Shown here: one piece after another, positions 16,142-24,204 of the stretch
How positions within the stretch are numbered: position 1 is the first letter of the stretch
Layout of the letters: the number at the start of each line of letters is the position of its first letter
Assembly: GCA_021832305.1 (NCBI GenBank)
Contig: JAKBLB010000020.1
Span: 1-34,016 of the forward strand
Source: Pseudomonadota bacterium
GTDB taxonomy: Bacteria; Pseudomonadota; Gammaproteobacteria; Burkholderiales; Ferrovaceae
Direction of reading: 5' to 3'
DNA: 34,016 bases
The notes under the pieces: model-generated
The model's database searches: none
What the model was told of the DNA's origin: nothing
Seen by the model: the letters and a program-made list of their open reading frames with translations, nothing else
Program-made: the position numbers and the translations under genes

Positions 16142-17158
16142 ATGTCATTCCAAGTCACAGTCCAACCCAGCGGTCGCCAGTTCCAGGTGAACGATGAAGA
16201 AACCCTGCTGCAGGCCGCCCTGCGCGAAGGCGTTGGTTTACCCTACGGGTGCCGCAGTGGTGCCTGTGGCAGTTGCAAGGGAAAGGTTCTGGAGGGACAG
16301 GTGGACTATGGCGACTATCAGGCCAGCGCTTTGAGCGAGGAGGACAAGGCACACGGAAAAGCGCTCTTCTGTTGTGCGCGTCCCACCGGGGATGTGGTCA
16401 TCGAGGCGCGTGAAGTGAGTGGTTTTACAGACATGCAGATCAAGAAGTTGCCTTGCCGGGTGGAAGCCATCGAACGTCCCAACCATGATGTGGTGGTGCT
16501 CAAACTCAAGTTGCCCGCCAATGAAAAATTCGAATTCATGGCAGGTCAATATATCGACTTTTTACTCAAGGATGGAAAGCGGCGCAGTTTTTCCCTGGCC
16601 AATTCACCTCATGACGCTGCCTTGCTGGAGTTGCATATCCGCCATTATCCGGGGGGGAATTTTTCCGGGTTCGTATTCAACGAATTGAAGGAACGGGGCA
16701 TTTTGCGTTTCGAAGGACCCCTGGGGGCCTTCGTCTTGCGGGAGGATTCGGAAAAGCCGATCATTTTCATGGCGGGAGCCACGGGTTTCGCGCCCATCAA
16801 GGGGATGATCGAGTACGCGCGCCATAAAGGCATGACCCGTCCCATGGTGCTGTACTGGGGGGTGCAAAGCGCCGTGGACTTGTATCAACGGGACATCGTG
16901 CGCACCTGGGAGGAGGAAATGCCTCACTTCACTTTTGTTCCGGTATTGTCTGCACCTTTGCCGGAAGATCAGTGGATCGGGCGGACCGGGTTTGTCCATC
17001 AGGCCATTCTGGATGATTTTTCGGACCTGTCCCGCTATCAAGTCTATGCCTGTGGCGCATCGCGCATGGTGGAGGCAGGATTCAAAGCCTTTACCGAAAG
17101 TCGTGGCTTGCCGGAAAACGAATTTTATTCCGATCCTTTCGTGCCCTCAGGGACTTGA
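16142..17158 (+). CDS. [2Fe-2S] ferredoxin-fused flavin reductase (CDP-6-deoxyglucoseen reductase-like)
   Basis: This 338-residue electron-transfer protein has three modules. The N-terminal plant-type ferredoxin binds a [2Fe-2S] cluster through Cys37-x4-Cys42-x2-Cys45 and Cys77 or Cys78. The FAD domain carries 'RRSFSLANSP' (147-156), and the NAD(P) domain carries 'FMAGATGFAPIKGMIEYA' (about 209-226) and ends in a typical aromatic-rich tail ('FYSDPF'). The order matches AscD/RfbI and the reductase components of oxygenases. The sugar-pathway name is only a similarity: no deoxysugar genes surround it, so it more likely serves as a general NAD(P)H-dependent reductase. Its 3' end overlaps hemY by 12 bp on the opposite strand. 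Confidence 0.85.
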   Translation: MSFQVTVQPSGRQFQVNDEETLLQAALREGVGLPYGCRSGACGSCKGKVLEGQVDYGDYQASALSEEDKAHGKALFCCARPTGDVVIEAREVSGFTDMQIKKLPCRVEAIERPNHDVVVLKLKLPANEKFEFMAGQYIDFLLKDGKRRSFSLANSPHDAALLELHIRHYPGGNFSGFVFNELKERGILRFEGPLGAFVLREDSEKPIIFMAGATGFAPIKGMIEYARHKGMTRPMVLYWGVQSAVDLYQRDIVRTWEEEMPHFTFVPVLSAPLPEDQWIGRTGFVHQAILDDFSDLSRYQVYACGASRMVEAGFKAFTESRGLPENEFYSDPFVPSGT

Positions 17159-17671
17159 AGAGTCTTTGGCATTCGCTGGGAGCCCCATTCTGGAACGGAT
17201 CGATGCAAGCATGGACAGGGTTTCCGGGCCTTCTTCCTGTGCCAGACCCAGGTAACGATCCCTGGCTTCGAAGTGGTGTGCTTCATGGGCGGATAGAGCG
17301 GCCAGCATCAGGCACAGAGATCGTGCTTCCTTGCCCTTGAGGGCGACCGTGGCCATTTTTTCGGCTTTCTCCGGGTGGCCCGAGAAATAGGCGGTCAGCC
17401 CTTGATACAGGGCGCCGCGCGCGCGTGTTCTCGAGCGGCGGAGATGGTAGTTGCGGATCTGTTTGGGAAGTTGCCAGATTTTGAAGAACATGTGGCCTCC
17501 CAGATTGAGTACCAGAAGAATCAGTACCAGACCCAGGACAAATACCGACAGGGAAATCTCGATGCGCCACGGGGACTGAACGATCAACACATAGCCTGCC
17601 GTGATGTTGAAAGACAGGGCAAGAAGCGTGGCGAGCGTGAAAAGAAGAAGAAATCCGATCAGTATCCTCAT
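17147..17671 (-). CDS. hemY: Short HemY-like protein (N-terminal part only)
   Basis: The proteobacterial HemY family (not the protoporphyrinogen oxidase of Gram-positives) is an inner-membrane TPR protein of about 400 residues encoded after hemX. Here the protein is only 174 residues. It has two membrane helices (about 3-25 and 40-63, separated by 'GYVLIVQSPWRIEISLS'), then 'RRSRTRARGALYQGLTAYFSGHPEKAEKMA', the HemY_N/first TPR region, and about one further TPR-like pair. The remaining TPR array is missing. ATG 17671 overlaps the hemX stop by ATGA (17668-17671). The stop lies in the convergent ferredoxin reductase gene. It may be a natural short form or a decayed gene; I find no frame continuing the TPRs downstream because that DNA is the neighbour's coding sequence. 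Confidence 0.78.
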   Translation of the reverse strand: MRILIGFLLLFTLATLLALSFNITAGYVLIVQSPWRIEISLSVFVLGLVLILLVLNLGGHMFFKIWQLPKQIRNYHLRRSRTRARGALYQGLTAYFSGHPEKAEKMATVALKGKEARSLCLMLAALSAHEAHHFEARDRYLGLAQEEGPETLSMLASIRSRMGLPANAKDSSSP

Positions 17672-18660
17672 GGATTTCCTCCCCTGGCGGCATGTACCGC
17701 AGCCAGTGTGGCGCTGATATCGGGCAGAGGGACGCTGACCGGCGCCGTGGTCAGGAGTTGGATATTGGACTGAAAATTTTTGACCGCAGGGTTCGATGTA
17801 TCGAAGTAGCGTTGAAGCCAATGCTGAGCCTCGGAGAGTTCACTGCGAAAGCGTACCTCATTGCGGGCCAGCACATCGATGCGTGCAGCGAAGAGACGTA
17901 ATTTCAGATTTTCACGCAGAAAATAGGTTTGTTCGGGCGTGAGCAGGGGAAGTTCAGGCGTATCCATGCGGCGAATCCGGATGGCATTGTTCAATTCCAG
18001 CAGTAGGTCCTGGGTCAGTCGTTCCACCCAACTGGTCTGCGCATCCTTCGGAAGCGGCGGGGGTCTGGGCCGGGTATCCGAGGCCAGTGCCAAACCATCG
18101 ACCTGCTGGATCAGTGAATCCAGTCGCAGGGTGATCCCGTTGGTATCAACATAAGGGAGCGCACGCAGGTGATCCATGTCCTGTTTCAGGTTTTCCCTGA
18201 GATGTGTCAAGGCAGGTTTATCCAGACGCTGGAGTCGGAGGTCGGCGGCTTCCAGAGCGGCCAGGGCCGATTGGACATTACCCGTCAATTCCAGTTGCTG
18301 GTTGGCGATGATGACCAGTTGTTCCACCTCGGCCAGAATCCAGTCGTCGCGGTGGCGCATGAGGTCTTGATAGAGCGCTGCCAGTTCCACCTGCTGGTTT
18401 TGGGTGTCGGAAAATCGTGACTCGAGCACGGCCAGACGGGTACTGGTTTCACGGCTGGTTTCGTTGGCTTGTTGAGCAAGATTTTGCACTTGCTGAGACA
18501 AATGATCCGTTTGGGACAATCTTTTGCTCAAATCCTGACGCAGATCCAGCAACTGGTTGCGTTGATAGAAGACCAGCCCTGCCAGTCCCAGAAGGATGAT
18601 CAGGAGGGTCAGGCGTCCGGGTAAGTAGGACTTTTTGGGGGCAGGCTGCTCGTTAACCAT
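17668..18660 (-). CDS. hemX: HemX-like membrane protein of the heme biosynthesis cluster
   Basis: This 330-residue protein from ATG 18660 has one N-terminal membrane helix ('LTLLIILLGLAGLVFY', about residues 18-33). A coiled coil ('LRQDLSKRLSQTDHLSQQVQNLAQQ' region) and the PF04375-type periplasmic domain with 'DWILAEVEQLVIIANQQLELTGNVQSAL' follow. The family is often named uroporphyrinogen-III C-methyltransferase, but it lacks any SAM-binding site and is not an enzyme of that kind as far as can be seen. Its role in heme synthesis is unproven. The start overlaps hemD by 8 bp; ATG 18690 is in frame but overlaps hemD more. GGGG lies about 7 bases before ATG 18660. Confidence 0.87.
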   Translation of the reverse strand: MVNEQPAPKKSYLPGRLTLLIILLGLAGLVFYQRNQLLDLRQDLSKRLSQTDHLSQQVQNLAQQANETSRETSTRLAVLESRFSDTQNQQVELAALYQDLMRHRDDWILAEVEQLVIIANQQLELTGNVQSALAALEAADLRLQRLDKPALTHLRENLKQDMDHLRALPYVDTNGITLRLDSLIQQVDGLALASDTRPRPPPLPKDAQTSWVERLTQDLLLELNNAIRIRRMDTPELPLLTPEQTYFLRENLKLRLFAARIDVLARNEVRFRSELSEAQHWLQRYFDTSNPAVKNFQSNIQLLTTAPVSVPLPDISATLAAVHAARGGNP

Positions 18661-19390
18661 GGGAATGCCCCTTTTGCTGGTAATGGGCAATCAATGCATC
18701 ATCCCCGGGAGAGAGTACCACGGGATGGGGGAGTCCGAGCGCGCGTAGCGCCGTGGCGATGCGTGGATGACTAACGATGAAGGGCCGGGTTGCCAGGATT
18801 TCCCGTTGCGCTGGCGAGGCCATGGCCCACAGATTATGGAGGGATTCAGTGCTTTGCACCGAGATGGAAGCACCGGCCTGCAAAGCCTCATCCAATGTTT
18901 CGGGGTTGCTTTGGGGTACCTGGCGGACGTAGCATTCGATGTAGCCTACCTGGGCTCCTCTCTGTTCCAGGGCTTCTCTCAGCCATTCCCGTCCTCCGCG
19001 TCCCCGTATGATGGCGATTTTCCGGTGATCCATCCTCTGGAACAGGGGGAGTGCCAGCAAAGCTTCGCTATCGGAGCCTTGCTCCGGGCAGAGTACAGGG
19101 GTTCCGCTGGCTTCCTGCAGGCGTCGTGCCGTGGCCAGACCGACCGCAGCCAAACGAAGGGTTGCTGTGTAGAGGGGCGCAAGAAATGTCCAGCCTGCAT
19201 GCACGGCATTGGCGCTGACAAAAATCCATAGTTCTGCCTGAGCCGCCCAGGACAGGGATTCTGCCGTGGGTGTCAGGGGAGTGATGCCGATGGTTGGATA
19301 GACCCAGGAGTGAATTCCAAGCGAATTCAGACGTTCTGCTAGGCGAGCGGCTTCGGCGCGGGGACGGGTGATCAGCAACCCGGTCGGCAT
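18653..19390 (-). CDS. hemD: Uroporphyrinogen-III synthase
   Basis: HemD cyclises hydroxymethylbilane, made by HemC, to uroporphyrinogen III with ring D inversion. The 245-residue length is typical. Sequence conservation in HemD is low, but the order of segments fits: N-terminal 'LLITRPRAEAARLAERLNSLGI', 'IFVSANAVHAGW', 'AVGLATARRLQEASG', 'IAIIRGRGGREWLREALEQRGAQV', 'ISVQSTESLHNLW' and 'FIVSHPRIATALRALGL'. It starts 4 bp after hemC ends and overlaps hemX, so the three are one transcription unit. Identification rests on both sequence and position. Confidence 0.93.
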   Translation of the reverse strand: MPTGLLITRPRAEAARLAERLNSLGIHSWVYPTIGITPLTPTAESLSWAAQAELWIFVSANAVHAGWTFLAPLYTATLRLAAVGLATARRLQEASGTPVLCPEQGSDSEALLALPLFQRMDHRKIAIIRGRGGREWLREALEQRGAQVGYIECYVRQVPQSNPETLDEALQAGASISVQSTESLHNLWAMASPAQREILATRPFIVSHPRIATALRALGLPHPVVLSPGDDALIAHYQQKGHSHG

Positions 19391-19394
19391 GGTT

Positions 19395-20321
19395 TCAGGC
19401 TCGACAGGCGTTCAAAATGTCTGCCGCTCCCTGATCGAGCAGGTCTTTGGCCACCGCATCCCCGAGCATTTTGTACCGGGATAGTGGGGCGCTTTGGCAG
19501 GCACGGACAATGCGCGTGCCGGCCGGATTGCCCACGAAGGCGCGCAGGGTCAGGACATCGCCTTCTGCCTCGGCAAAGGCGCCCAGCGGGACATCGCAAC
19601 TGCCTGCCAGACGGCAGGAGACGGTGCGTTCGGCAAAGACACAGGCTTCGGTGGCCGGATCCACCATGGCGCCGATCCAGTTTCCCAGGGTCGGATGGTC
19701 GGCTCGAAATTCCAGGCCCAGTGCACCCTGCCCTACGGCAGGAAGGCTGTCCGTCGTGTCGATGAGCGAGCGAATACGTTCCGTCAAACCCAGGCGGCGC
19801 AGACCTGCCGCCGCCAATATGATGGCTTGGTACTGACCTTGGTCGAGTTTGCGCAGACGGGTGTCCAGATTGCCGCGCAGCGGGCGGATGTCGAGGTGGG
19901 GGAAGCGGGCACGGATCTGGCATTCGCGCCGCAGACTGGCGGTCCCCACGATGGCACCGGCCGGTAAGGCGGCGAGGTTTTCATGATGATTGGAGACAAA
20001 GGCATCGCGCGGGTCTTCGCGCGGTCCTGCCACCCGCAGGACGAGTTCATCGGGACGGCTCATCGGGACATCTTTCATGGAATGCACGGCCATGTGAGCT
20101 CGCCCCTCCAGCATGGCCAATTCCAATTCCTTGACGAAAAGCCCTTTTCCTCCCACGGCAGAGAGGGTACGATCAAGGATTTGATCACCCGTGGTGGTCA
20201 TTCCCAGCAACGAGAAGTGCGCAAGGGGATATAATCCTGCCATTTGTTGCTGGATATGTTCGGCTTGCCACAGGGCTAACCGGCTTTCACGAGTGGCGAT
20301 GATGATTTCTGGAGAGGGCAT
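19395..20321 (-). CDS. hemC: Hydroxymethylbilane synthase (porphobilinogen deaminase)
   Basis: HemC joins four porphobilinogens into hydroxymethylbilane in the cytoplasm. From ATG 20321 it has 308 residues. Catalytic Asp84 is in 'HSMKDVP', and the dipyrromethane cofactor is carried by Cys242 in 'RLAGSCDVPLGAF', both at the positions known from E. coli. 'ATRESRLALWQAEHI' opens the enzyme and 'GTASLRRECQIRARFPHLDIRPLRGNLDTRLRKLD' is the central signature. The open frame continues upstream to 21419, but that is antisense to ppc. An in-frame ATG at 20366 cannot be fully ruled out, and no clear ribosome-binding site precedes 20321. The gene is divergent from ppc with 72 bp between starts. Confidence 0.96.
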   Translation of the reverse strand: MPSPEIIIATRESRLALWQAEHIQQQMAGLYPLAHFSLLGMTTTGDQILDRTLSAVGGKGLFVKELELAMLEGRAHMAVHSMKDVPMSRPDELVLRVAGPREDPRDAFVSNHHENLAALPAGAIVGTASLRRECQIRARFPHLDIRPLRGNLDTRLRKLDQGQYQAIILAAAGLRRLGLTERIRSLIDTTDSLPAVGQGALGLEFRADHPTLGNWIGAMVDPATEACVFAERTVSCRLAGSCDVPLGAFAEAEGDVLTLRAFVGNPAGTRIVRACQSAPLSRYKMLGDAVAKDLLDQGAADILNACRA

Positions 20322-20393
20322 GATGAAGAACACAATGAGTGCATCCGAGATGTGGAATTCTAGCATGAAGGATGCCTTGAACGGAGGTCGGAC

Positions 20394-23156
20394 ATGACTT
20401 CTTCCTCCAGTTTGGACAAGGACTTGCCTTTGCGCGACGATATTCGCTTTCTGGGCAGAATTCTGGGCGATACCTTGCGCCATCAGGAAGGCGAAGTCAT
20501 TTTTCAGTTGATCGAGGGAATCCGCCAGACTGCCATTCGCTATCGTCGCACCGGAGACGACAGGGCGCGGATCCAACTGGAACACGGTCTGGATGGGTTG
20601 AGTCCGGAGGACACCATTGCAGTGGTGCGTGCTTTCAGTTATTTCTCTCATCTGTGCAATATTGCGGAAGACCTGCACCATAACCGGCGCCGCATGGCCT
20701 ATTCCCAAGCCGGTGCTCCGCCTCGCGAGGGCAGCATCGCGTTGGCTTTGCAACGTCTCAAGCGGGCCAATGTAGATGCGGCCACGGTGAGAAGATTTTT
20801 TGAGCGGGCCATCATTTCCCCAGTCCTGACAGCGCATCCCACGGAAGTACAACGCAAGAGCGTGCTCGATTGCCATCTGTTGATCGCCAACCGGCTGGAA
20901 GAACGGACCCGCATCGCCCTGACTCCTGAAGAAAAGGAAGCCAATGATACTGCCCTGCGCCGGGCGGTTTTGACCTTGTGGCAAACCAATGAATTGCGCA
21001 CCTTCAAATTGCGCGTCCATGACGAAATCGAGAATGGATTGTCTTATTATCGTTACACTTTTCTGCGCGAGGTGCCGCGTCTCGAGTCCCAAGTGGCTGC
21101 GGCCCTGGAGAAAGATCCGGAATACGCCAGCATTGCTCGGGACTTTCCCTCCTTTTTGCGCATGGGTAGTTGGATTGGAGGGGACCGCGATGGAAATCCC
21201 TTCGTGACCGCAGAAGTCACCCAACATGCTATGTGTCGTCATAGCGCCGTGGTCATGGAGTTTTACCTGACCCAGTTGATGACCCTGCGCGGCGAGTTGT
21301 CTCTTTCCTTTCGTCTGGTTCAGGTGTCGCCGGAAGTCATGGCATTGGCCGAGCGTTCGCCGGAACGTACCGACAGTCGTCTCGAAGAACCCTATCGACG
21401 CGCCCTCACGCATATTCATGCGCGTCTGTTCCAGACCGCCTTGCGTCTGGGGTGTTTTAGTCAGAACGAAGAGGTGGACGAGGCAGATCCCTACGAGTCG
21501 GTGGAAGAATTTTCTGCGGATCTGGAACTGTTGAAAACTTCACTGGTGGGCCATGGTTCCGGTTTGCTGGCCGATGGGCGCCTGAGTTTGTTGATTCGCG
21601 CCATTTCGTCCTTCGGGTTTCATCTGGCCCCCCTGGATTTGCGCCAGCATTCCGAGTTTCATGCCCACACGGTGGCAGAATTGTTGACTCAGGGAGGCGT
21701 GGGGGTGGACTATCTCGCGCTGAGCGAATCCGAACGGATGGATGTGCTGGTGCGCGAACTGGAAAGTCCCCGTCTGTTACGTTCCCACGTTTCCCGGTTT
21801 AGCGAAGCGGTGCAACGTGAACTGGATGTTTTTGACGTGACTCGAGAAATTCATCGTTCGCTCGGTCCGCAGGCCTTGCCCAACTACATCATCTCGAAAA
21901 CCGACAGCGTCAGCGATTTGCTCGAGGTAGCCCTGATTCTCAAGGAAGCGGGCTTGCTGCTGCCCGGAGAGAACCCCCGATTGGGCATGAACATCATTCC
22001 GTTGTTTGAGACCATTTCCGATTTGCGCGGCTGTGGCGAGATCATGGAGCGGTTATTTTCCTTGCCCGTCTATCAGAAGTTGCTGGACAGTCGTCAGCGT
22101 ACCCAGGAAGTCATGCTGGGATACTCCGACAGCAACAAGGATGGCGGATTTTTGACGGCCAACTGGGAACTCTACAAGGCAGAAAAGATTCTGGTGGAGA
22201 TTTTTTCCCGTCATGAGATCGAGTTGCGTTTGTTCCATGGACGGGGTGGCTCGGTGGGACGCGGCGGCGGGCCCAGTTATTATGCGATTCTGGCGCAACC
22301 CGCCGACAGCGTGAATGCCCAGATCCGTGTGACGGAACAAGGTGAAGTCATTGCCAGCAAGTATTCTGATCCTGGCATCGGACGACGCAATCTTGAAACC
22401 CTGGTGGCAGCCACGCTGGAAGCCACCTTGCTGGATCGGGATCGAGACCTGCAAGGACGGGAGCAGTTCTATACGCTGATGGAAGAATTGTCAGTCTATG
22501 CCTTTGAACGCTATCGTGCCTTGGTGTATGAGACGCCGGGATTTGAAAGTTTTTTCCGGGAGGCGACACCCGTCAGTGAAATTGCCGAACTCAATATCGG
22601 CAGTCGTCCGGCAGCACGTCGTAAAACCCAGAGAATCGAGGATTTGCGCGCCATTCCCTGGGTATTCAGTTGGGCTCAGTCGCGCATGATCCTGCCGGGG
22701 TGGTATGGGTTTGGCAGTGCGGCGGCGCGTTTTTGTACGGCTCATGCTGAAGGGTGGGAGTACCTGCGCCGCATGTACCGTACCTGGCCATTCCTGCAGG
22801 CCCTGCTTTCCAACATGGACATGGTCCTGGCCAAGACCGATCTGGTCATTGCCCAACGCTACGCCCGCCTGGTCAGTGACGAAGCATTGCGCGAGGCAGT
22901 TTTCCACGAGATTCGTACGGAGTTTGAATTGACGACCCATGCTTTGCGCGAAATCACCGGGCAGAAAGAGTTCCTGGAGTCGAATCCAACACTGGCCCGG
23001 AGTATTCGCGAACGACGCCCCTACATGGATCCGCTCAACCACCTTCAAGTAGATCTGCTGCGTTCTTTCCGTGCGGGAGAGGAAGGAGAAGACGTGAAAC
23101 GCGCCATTTATTTGACCATCAATGGGGTGGCGGCAGGATTGCGTAACAGTGGTTGA
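20394..23156 (+). CDS. ppc: Phosphoenolpyruvate carboxylase
   Basis: Ppc carboxylates phosphoenolpyruvate with bicarbonate to oxaloacetate, refilling the TCA cycle. The 920-residue length is that of the bacterial-type enzyme. Signatures are 'VLTAHPTEVQRKSVLD' (144-159, catalytic His148), 'GSWIGGDRDGNPFVT', 'MLGYSDSNKDGGFLTANWELYKAE', 'FHGRGGSVGRGGGPSY', 'IPWVFSWAQSRMILPGWYG' and the C-terminal 'TINGVAAGLRNSG' with the family's usual last residues. ATG 20394 is preceded by GGAGGTC. It shares a 72-bp divergent region with hemC, where I see no strong promoter boxes. The Ddl-type gene downstream starts inside its last codons. Confidence 0.98.
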   Translation: MTSSSSLDKDLPLRDDIRFLGRILGDTLRHQEGEVIFQLIEGIRQTAIRYRRTGDDRARIQLEHGLDGLSPEDTIAVVRAFSYFSHLCNIAEDLHHNRRRMAYSQAGAPPREGSIALALQRLKRANVDAATVRRFFERAIISPVLTAHPTEVQRKSVLDCHLLIANRLEERTRIALTPEEKEANDTALRRAVLTLWQTNELRTFKLRVHDEIENGLSYYRYTFLREVPRLESQVAAALEKDPEYASIARDFPSFLRMGSWIGGDRDGNPFVTAEVTQHAMCRHSAVVMEFYLTQLMTLRGELSLSFRLVQVSPEVMALAERSPERTDSRLEEPYRRALTHIHARLFQTALRLGCFSQNEEVDEADPYESVEEFSADLELLKTSLVGHGSGLLADGRLSLLIRAISSFGFHLAPLDLRQHSEFHAHTVAELLTQGGVGVDYLALSESERMDVLVRELESPRLLRSHVSRFSEAVQRELDVFDVTREIHRSLGPQALPNYIISKTDSVSDLLEVALILKEAGLLLPGENPRLGMNIIPLFETISDLRGCGEIMERLFSLPVYQKLLDSRQRTQEVMLGYSDSNKDGGFLTANWELYKAEKILVEIFSRHEIELRLFHGRGGSVGRGGGPSYYAILAQPADSVNAQIRVTEQGEVIASKYSDPGIGRRNLETLVAATLEATLLDRDRDLQGREQFYTLMEELSVYAFERYRALVYETPGFESFFREATPVSEIAELNIGSRPAARRKTQRIEDLRAIPWVFSWAQSRMILPGWYGFGSAAARFCTAHAEGWEYLRRMYRTWPFLQALLSNMDMVLAKTDLVIAQRYARLVSDEALREAVFHEIRTEFELTTHALREITGQKEFLESNPTLARSIRERRPYMDPLNHLQVDLLRSFRAGEEGEDVKRAIYLTINGVAAGLRNSG

Positions 23157-24204
23157 TACATCCGTACGCGGCGATTCACTCGCCATTGCCGTGTTGACGG
23201 GGGGCGTGAGCGCCGAACGCGATATTGCCATTGCCAGCGCCGTGCAGGTGGTGGAAGCATTGCGGCGCCGGGGGCAGTGGGTCCGGGTGGTGGACACGGC
23301 TCAGGGTTGGCTGACGCCGGCGCAAGAAAGGGAATTATTGGCTCAACGGGTCGGTACCCGTCACTCCGGGGAACGGGCGCTGTCGCGAGGTATCCCTTCC
23401 TGGCTGACACTGCCGGAGGATTTTTTTCCGGATCTGTGGTTTTTGGCGCTTCACGGGGGCGCTGGGGAGGACGGGCGGATCCAGGGGTTACTGGAAATGA
23501 CCGGTATTCCTTATACCGGCAGCGGCGTGTTGGGGAGTGCACTGGCCATGGACAAGGACGTGAGTAAGCGCTTGCTTCGGGAAGCTGGAGTCCCTACGCC
23601 GGACTGGTTGATGGCACCTGTGGCGCCTGAGGAGATCGAAGGGGTGCTGGGCTGGCCGGTCGTGGTCAAACCCAGCAAGCAAGGTTCGACGGTGGGCCTG
23701 TCGGTCGTATACACGCCGGAAGAATTGCCAGGAGCATTGGCGCTGGCATTTCAGCATGACGACGAAGTCATGGTGGAACGTTTCGTTCCAGGGCGTGAGT
23801 TGACCGGACCGGTGTTGGGCTGTCAGGCGTTGACGGTGGGAGAGATCGTCCTGCAAAAGGGAAACATTTTCGACTACGAGGCCAAGTACCAGCCGGGAGG
23901 CGCACGGGAAGTTTTTCCTGCCGACCTCTCGCCAGCCCAGACGTCCGAGGTCCAGCGCCTGTCTCTTCTGGCCCACCGCACACTCAAGTTACAGGGTTAC
24001 AGTCGAGCAGACTTCCGTCTCGATGCGGAGGGGCGGTTATGGTGTCTGGAAGTCAATACCCTGCCGGGTCTGACTGCGATGAGTCTGGTTCCGCAGGCAG
24101 CGGCGGCACAGGGAATTTCCTTCGACAGCCTGGTGGATCAACTCTGTCAGCAGGCGCTTTCCAGGGCCTCGATGACTCGCAGTGCACCGTCAAAGCCGGT
24201 TTGA
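23149..24204 (+). CDS. ddl: D-alanine--D-alanine ligase (Ddl-type ATP-grasp)
   Basis: Ddl joins two D-alanines for peptidoglycan synthesis. From GTG 23149 it has 351 residues and overlaps the ppc stop by 8 bp. The signatures are 'VLTGGVSAERDIAIASA', 'LHGGAGEDGRIQGLLEMTGIPYTGSG', 'VVKPSKQGSTVGLS', and 'LEVNTLPGLTAMSLVPQAAAAQGISF' with the Mg-binding Glu/Asn. The frame is open to 23122, but no better start exists. It lies outside the cell-division (dcw) cluster where ddlB usually sits, so it may be a DdlA-type second copy. The last 58 bp run over the antisense of gshB, which gives it a tail ('RASMTRSAPSKPV') not expected in the family. Confidence 0.9.
   Translation: MVDTSVRGDSLAIAVLTGGVSAERDIAIASAVQVVEALRRRGQWVRVVDTAQGWLTPAQERELLAQRVGTRHSGERALSRGIPSWLTLPEDFFPDLWFLALHGGAGEDGRIQGLLEMTGIPYTGSGVLGSALAMDKDVSKRLLREAGVPTPDWLMAPVAPEEIEGVLGWPVVVKPSKQGSTVGLSVVYTPEELPGALALAFQHDDEVMVERFVPGRELTGPVLGCQALTVGEIVLQKGNIFDYEAKYQPGGAREVFPADLSPAQTSEVQRLSLLAHRTLKLQGYSRADFRLDAEGRLWCLEVNTLPGLTAMSLVPQAAAAQGISFDSLVDQLCQQALSRASMTRSAPSKPV

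Noticed and set aside
20322-21419. Upstream extension of hemC giving a 674-residue protein.
   Set aside because: The extra part is antisense to ppc; HemC homology begins at 20321 with normal length.
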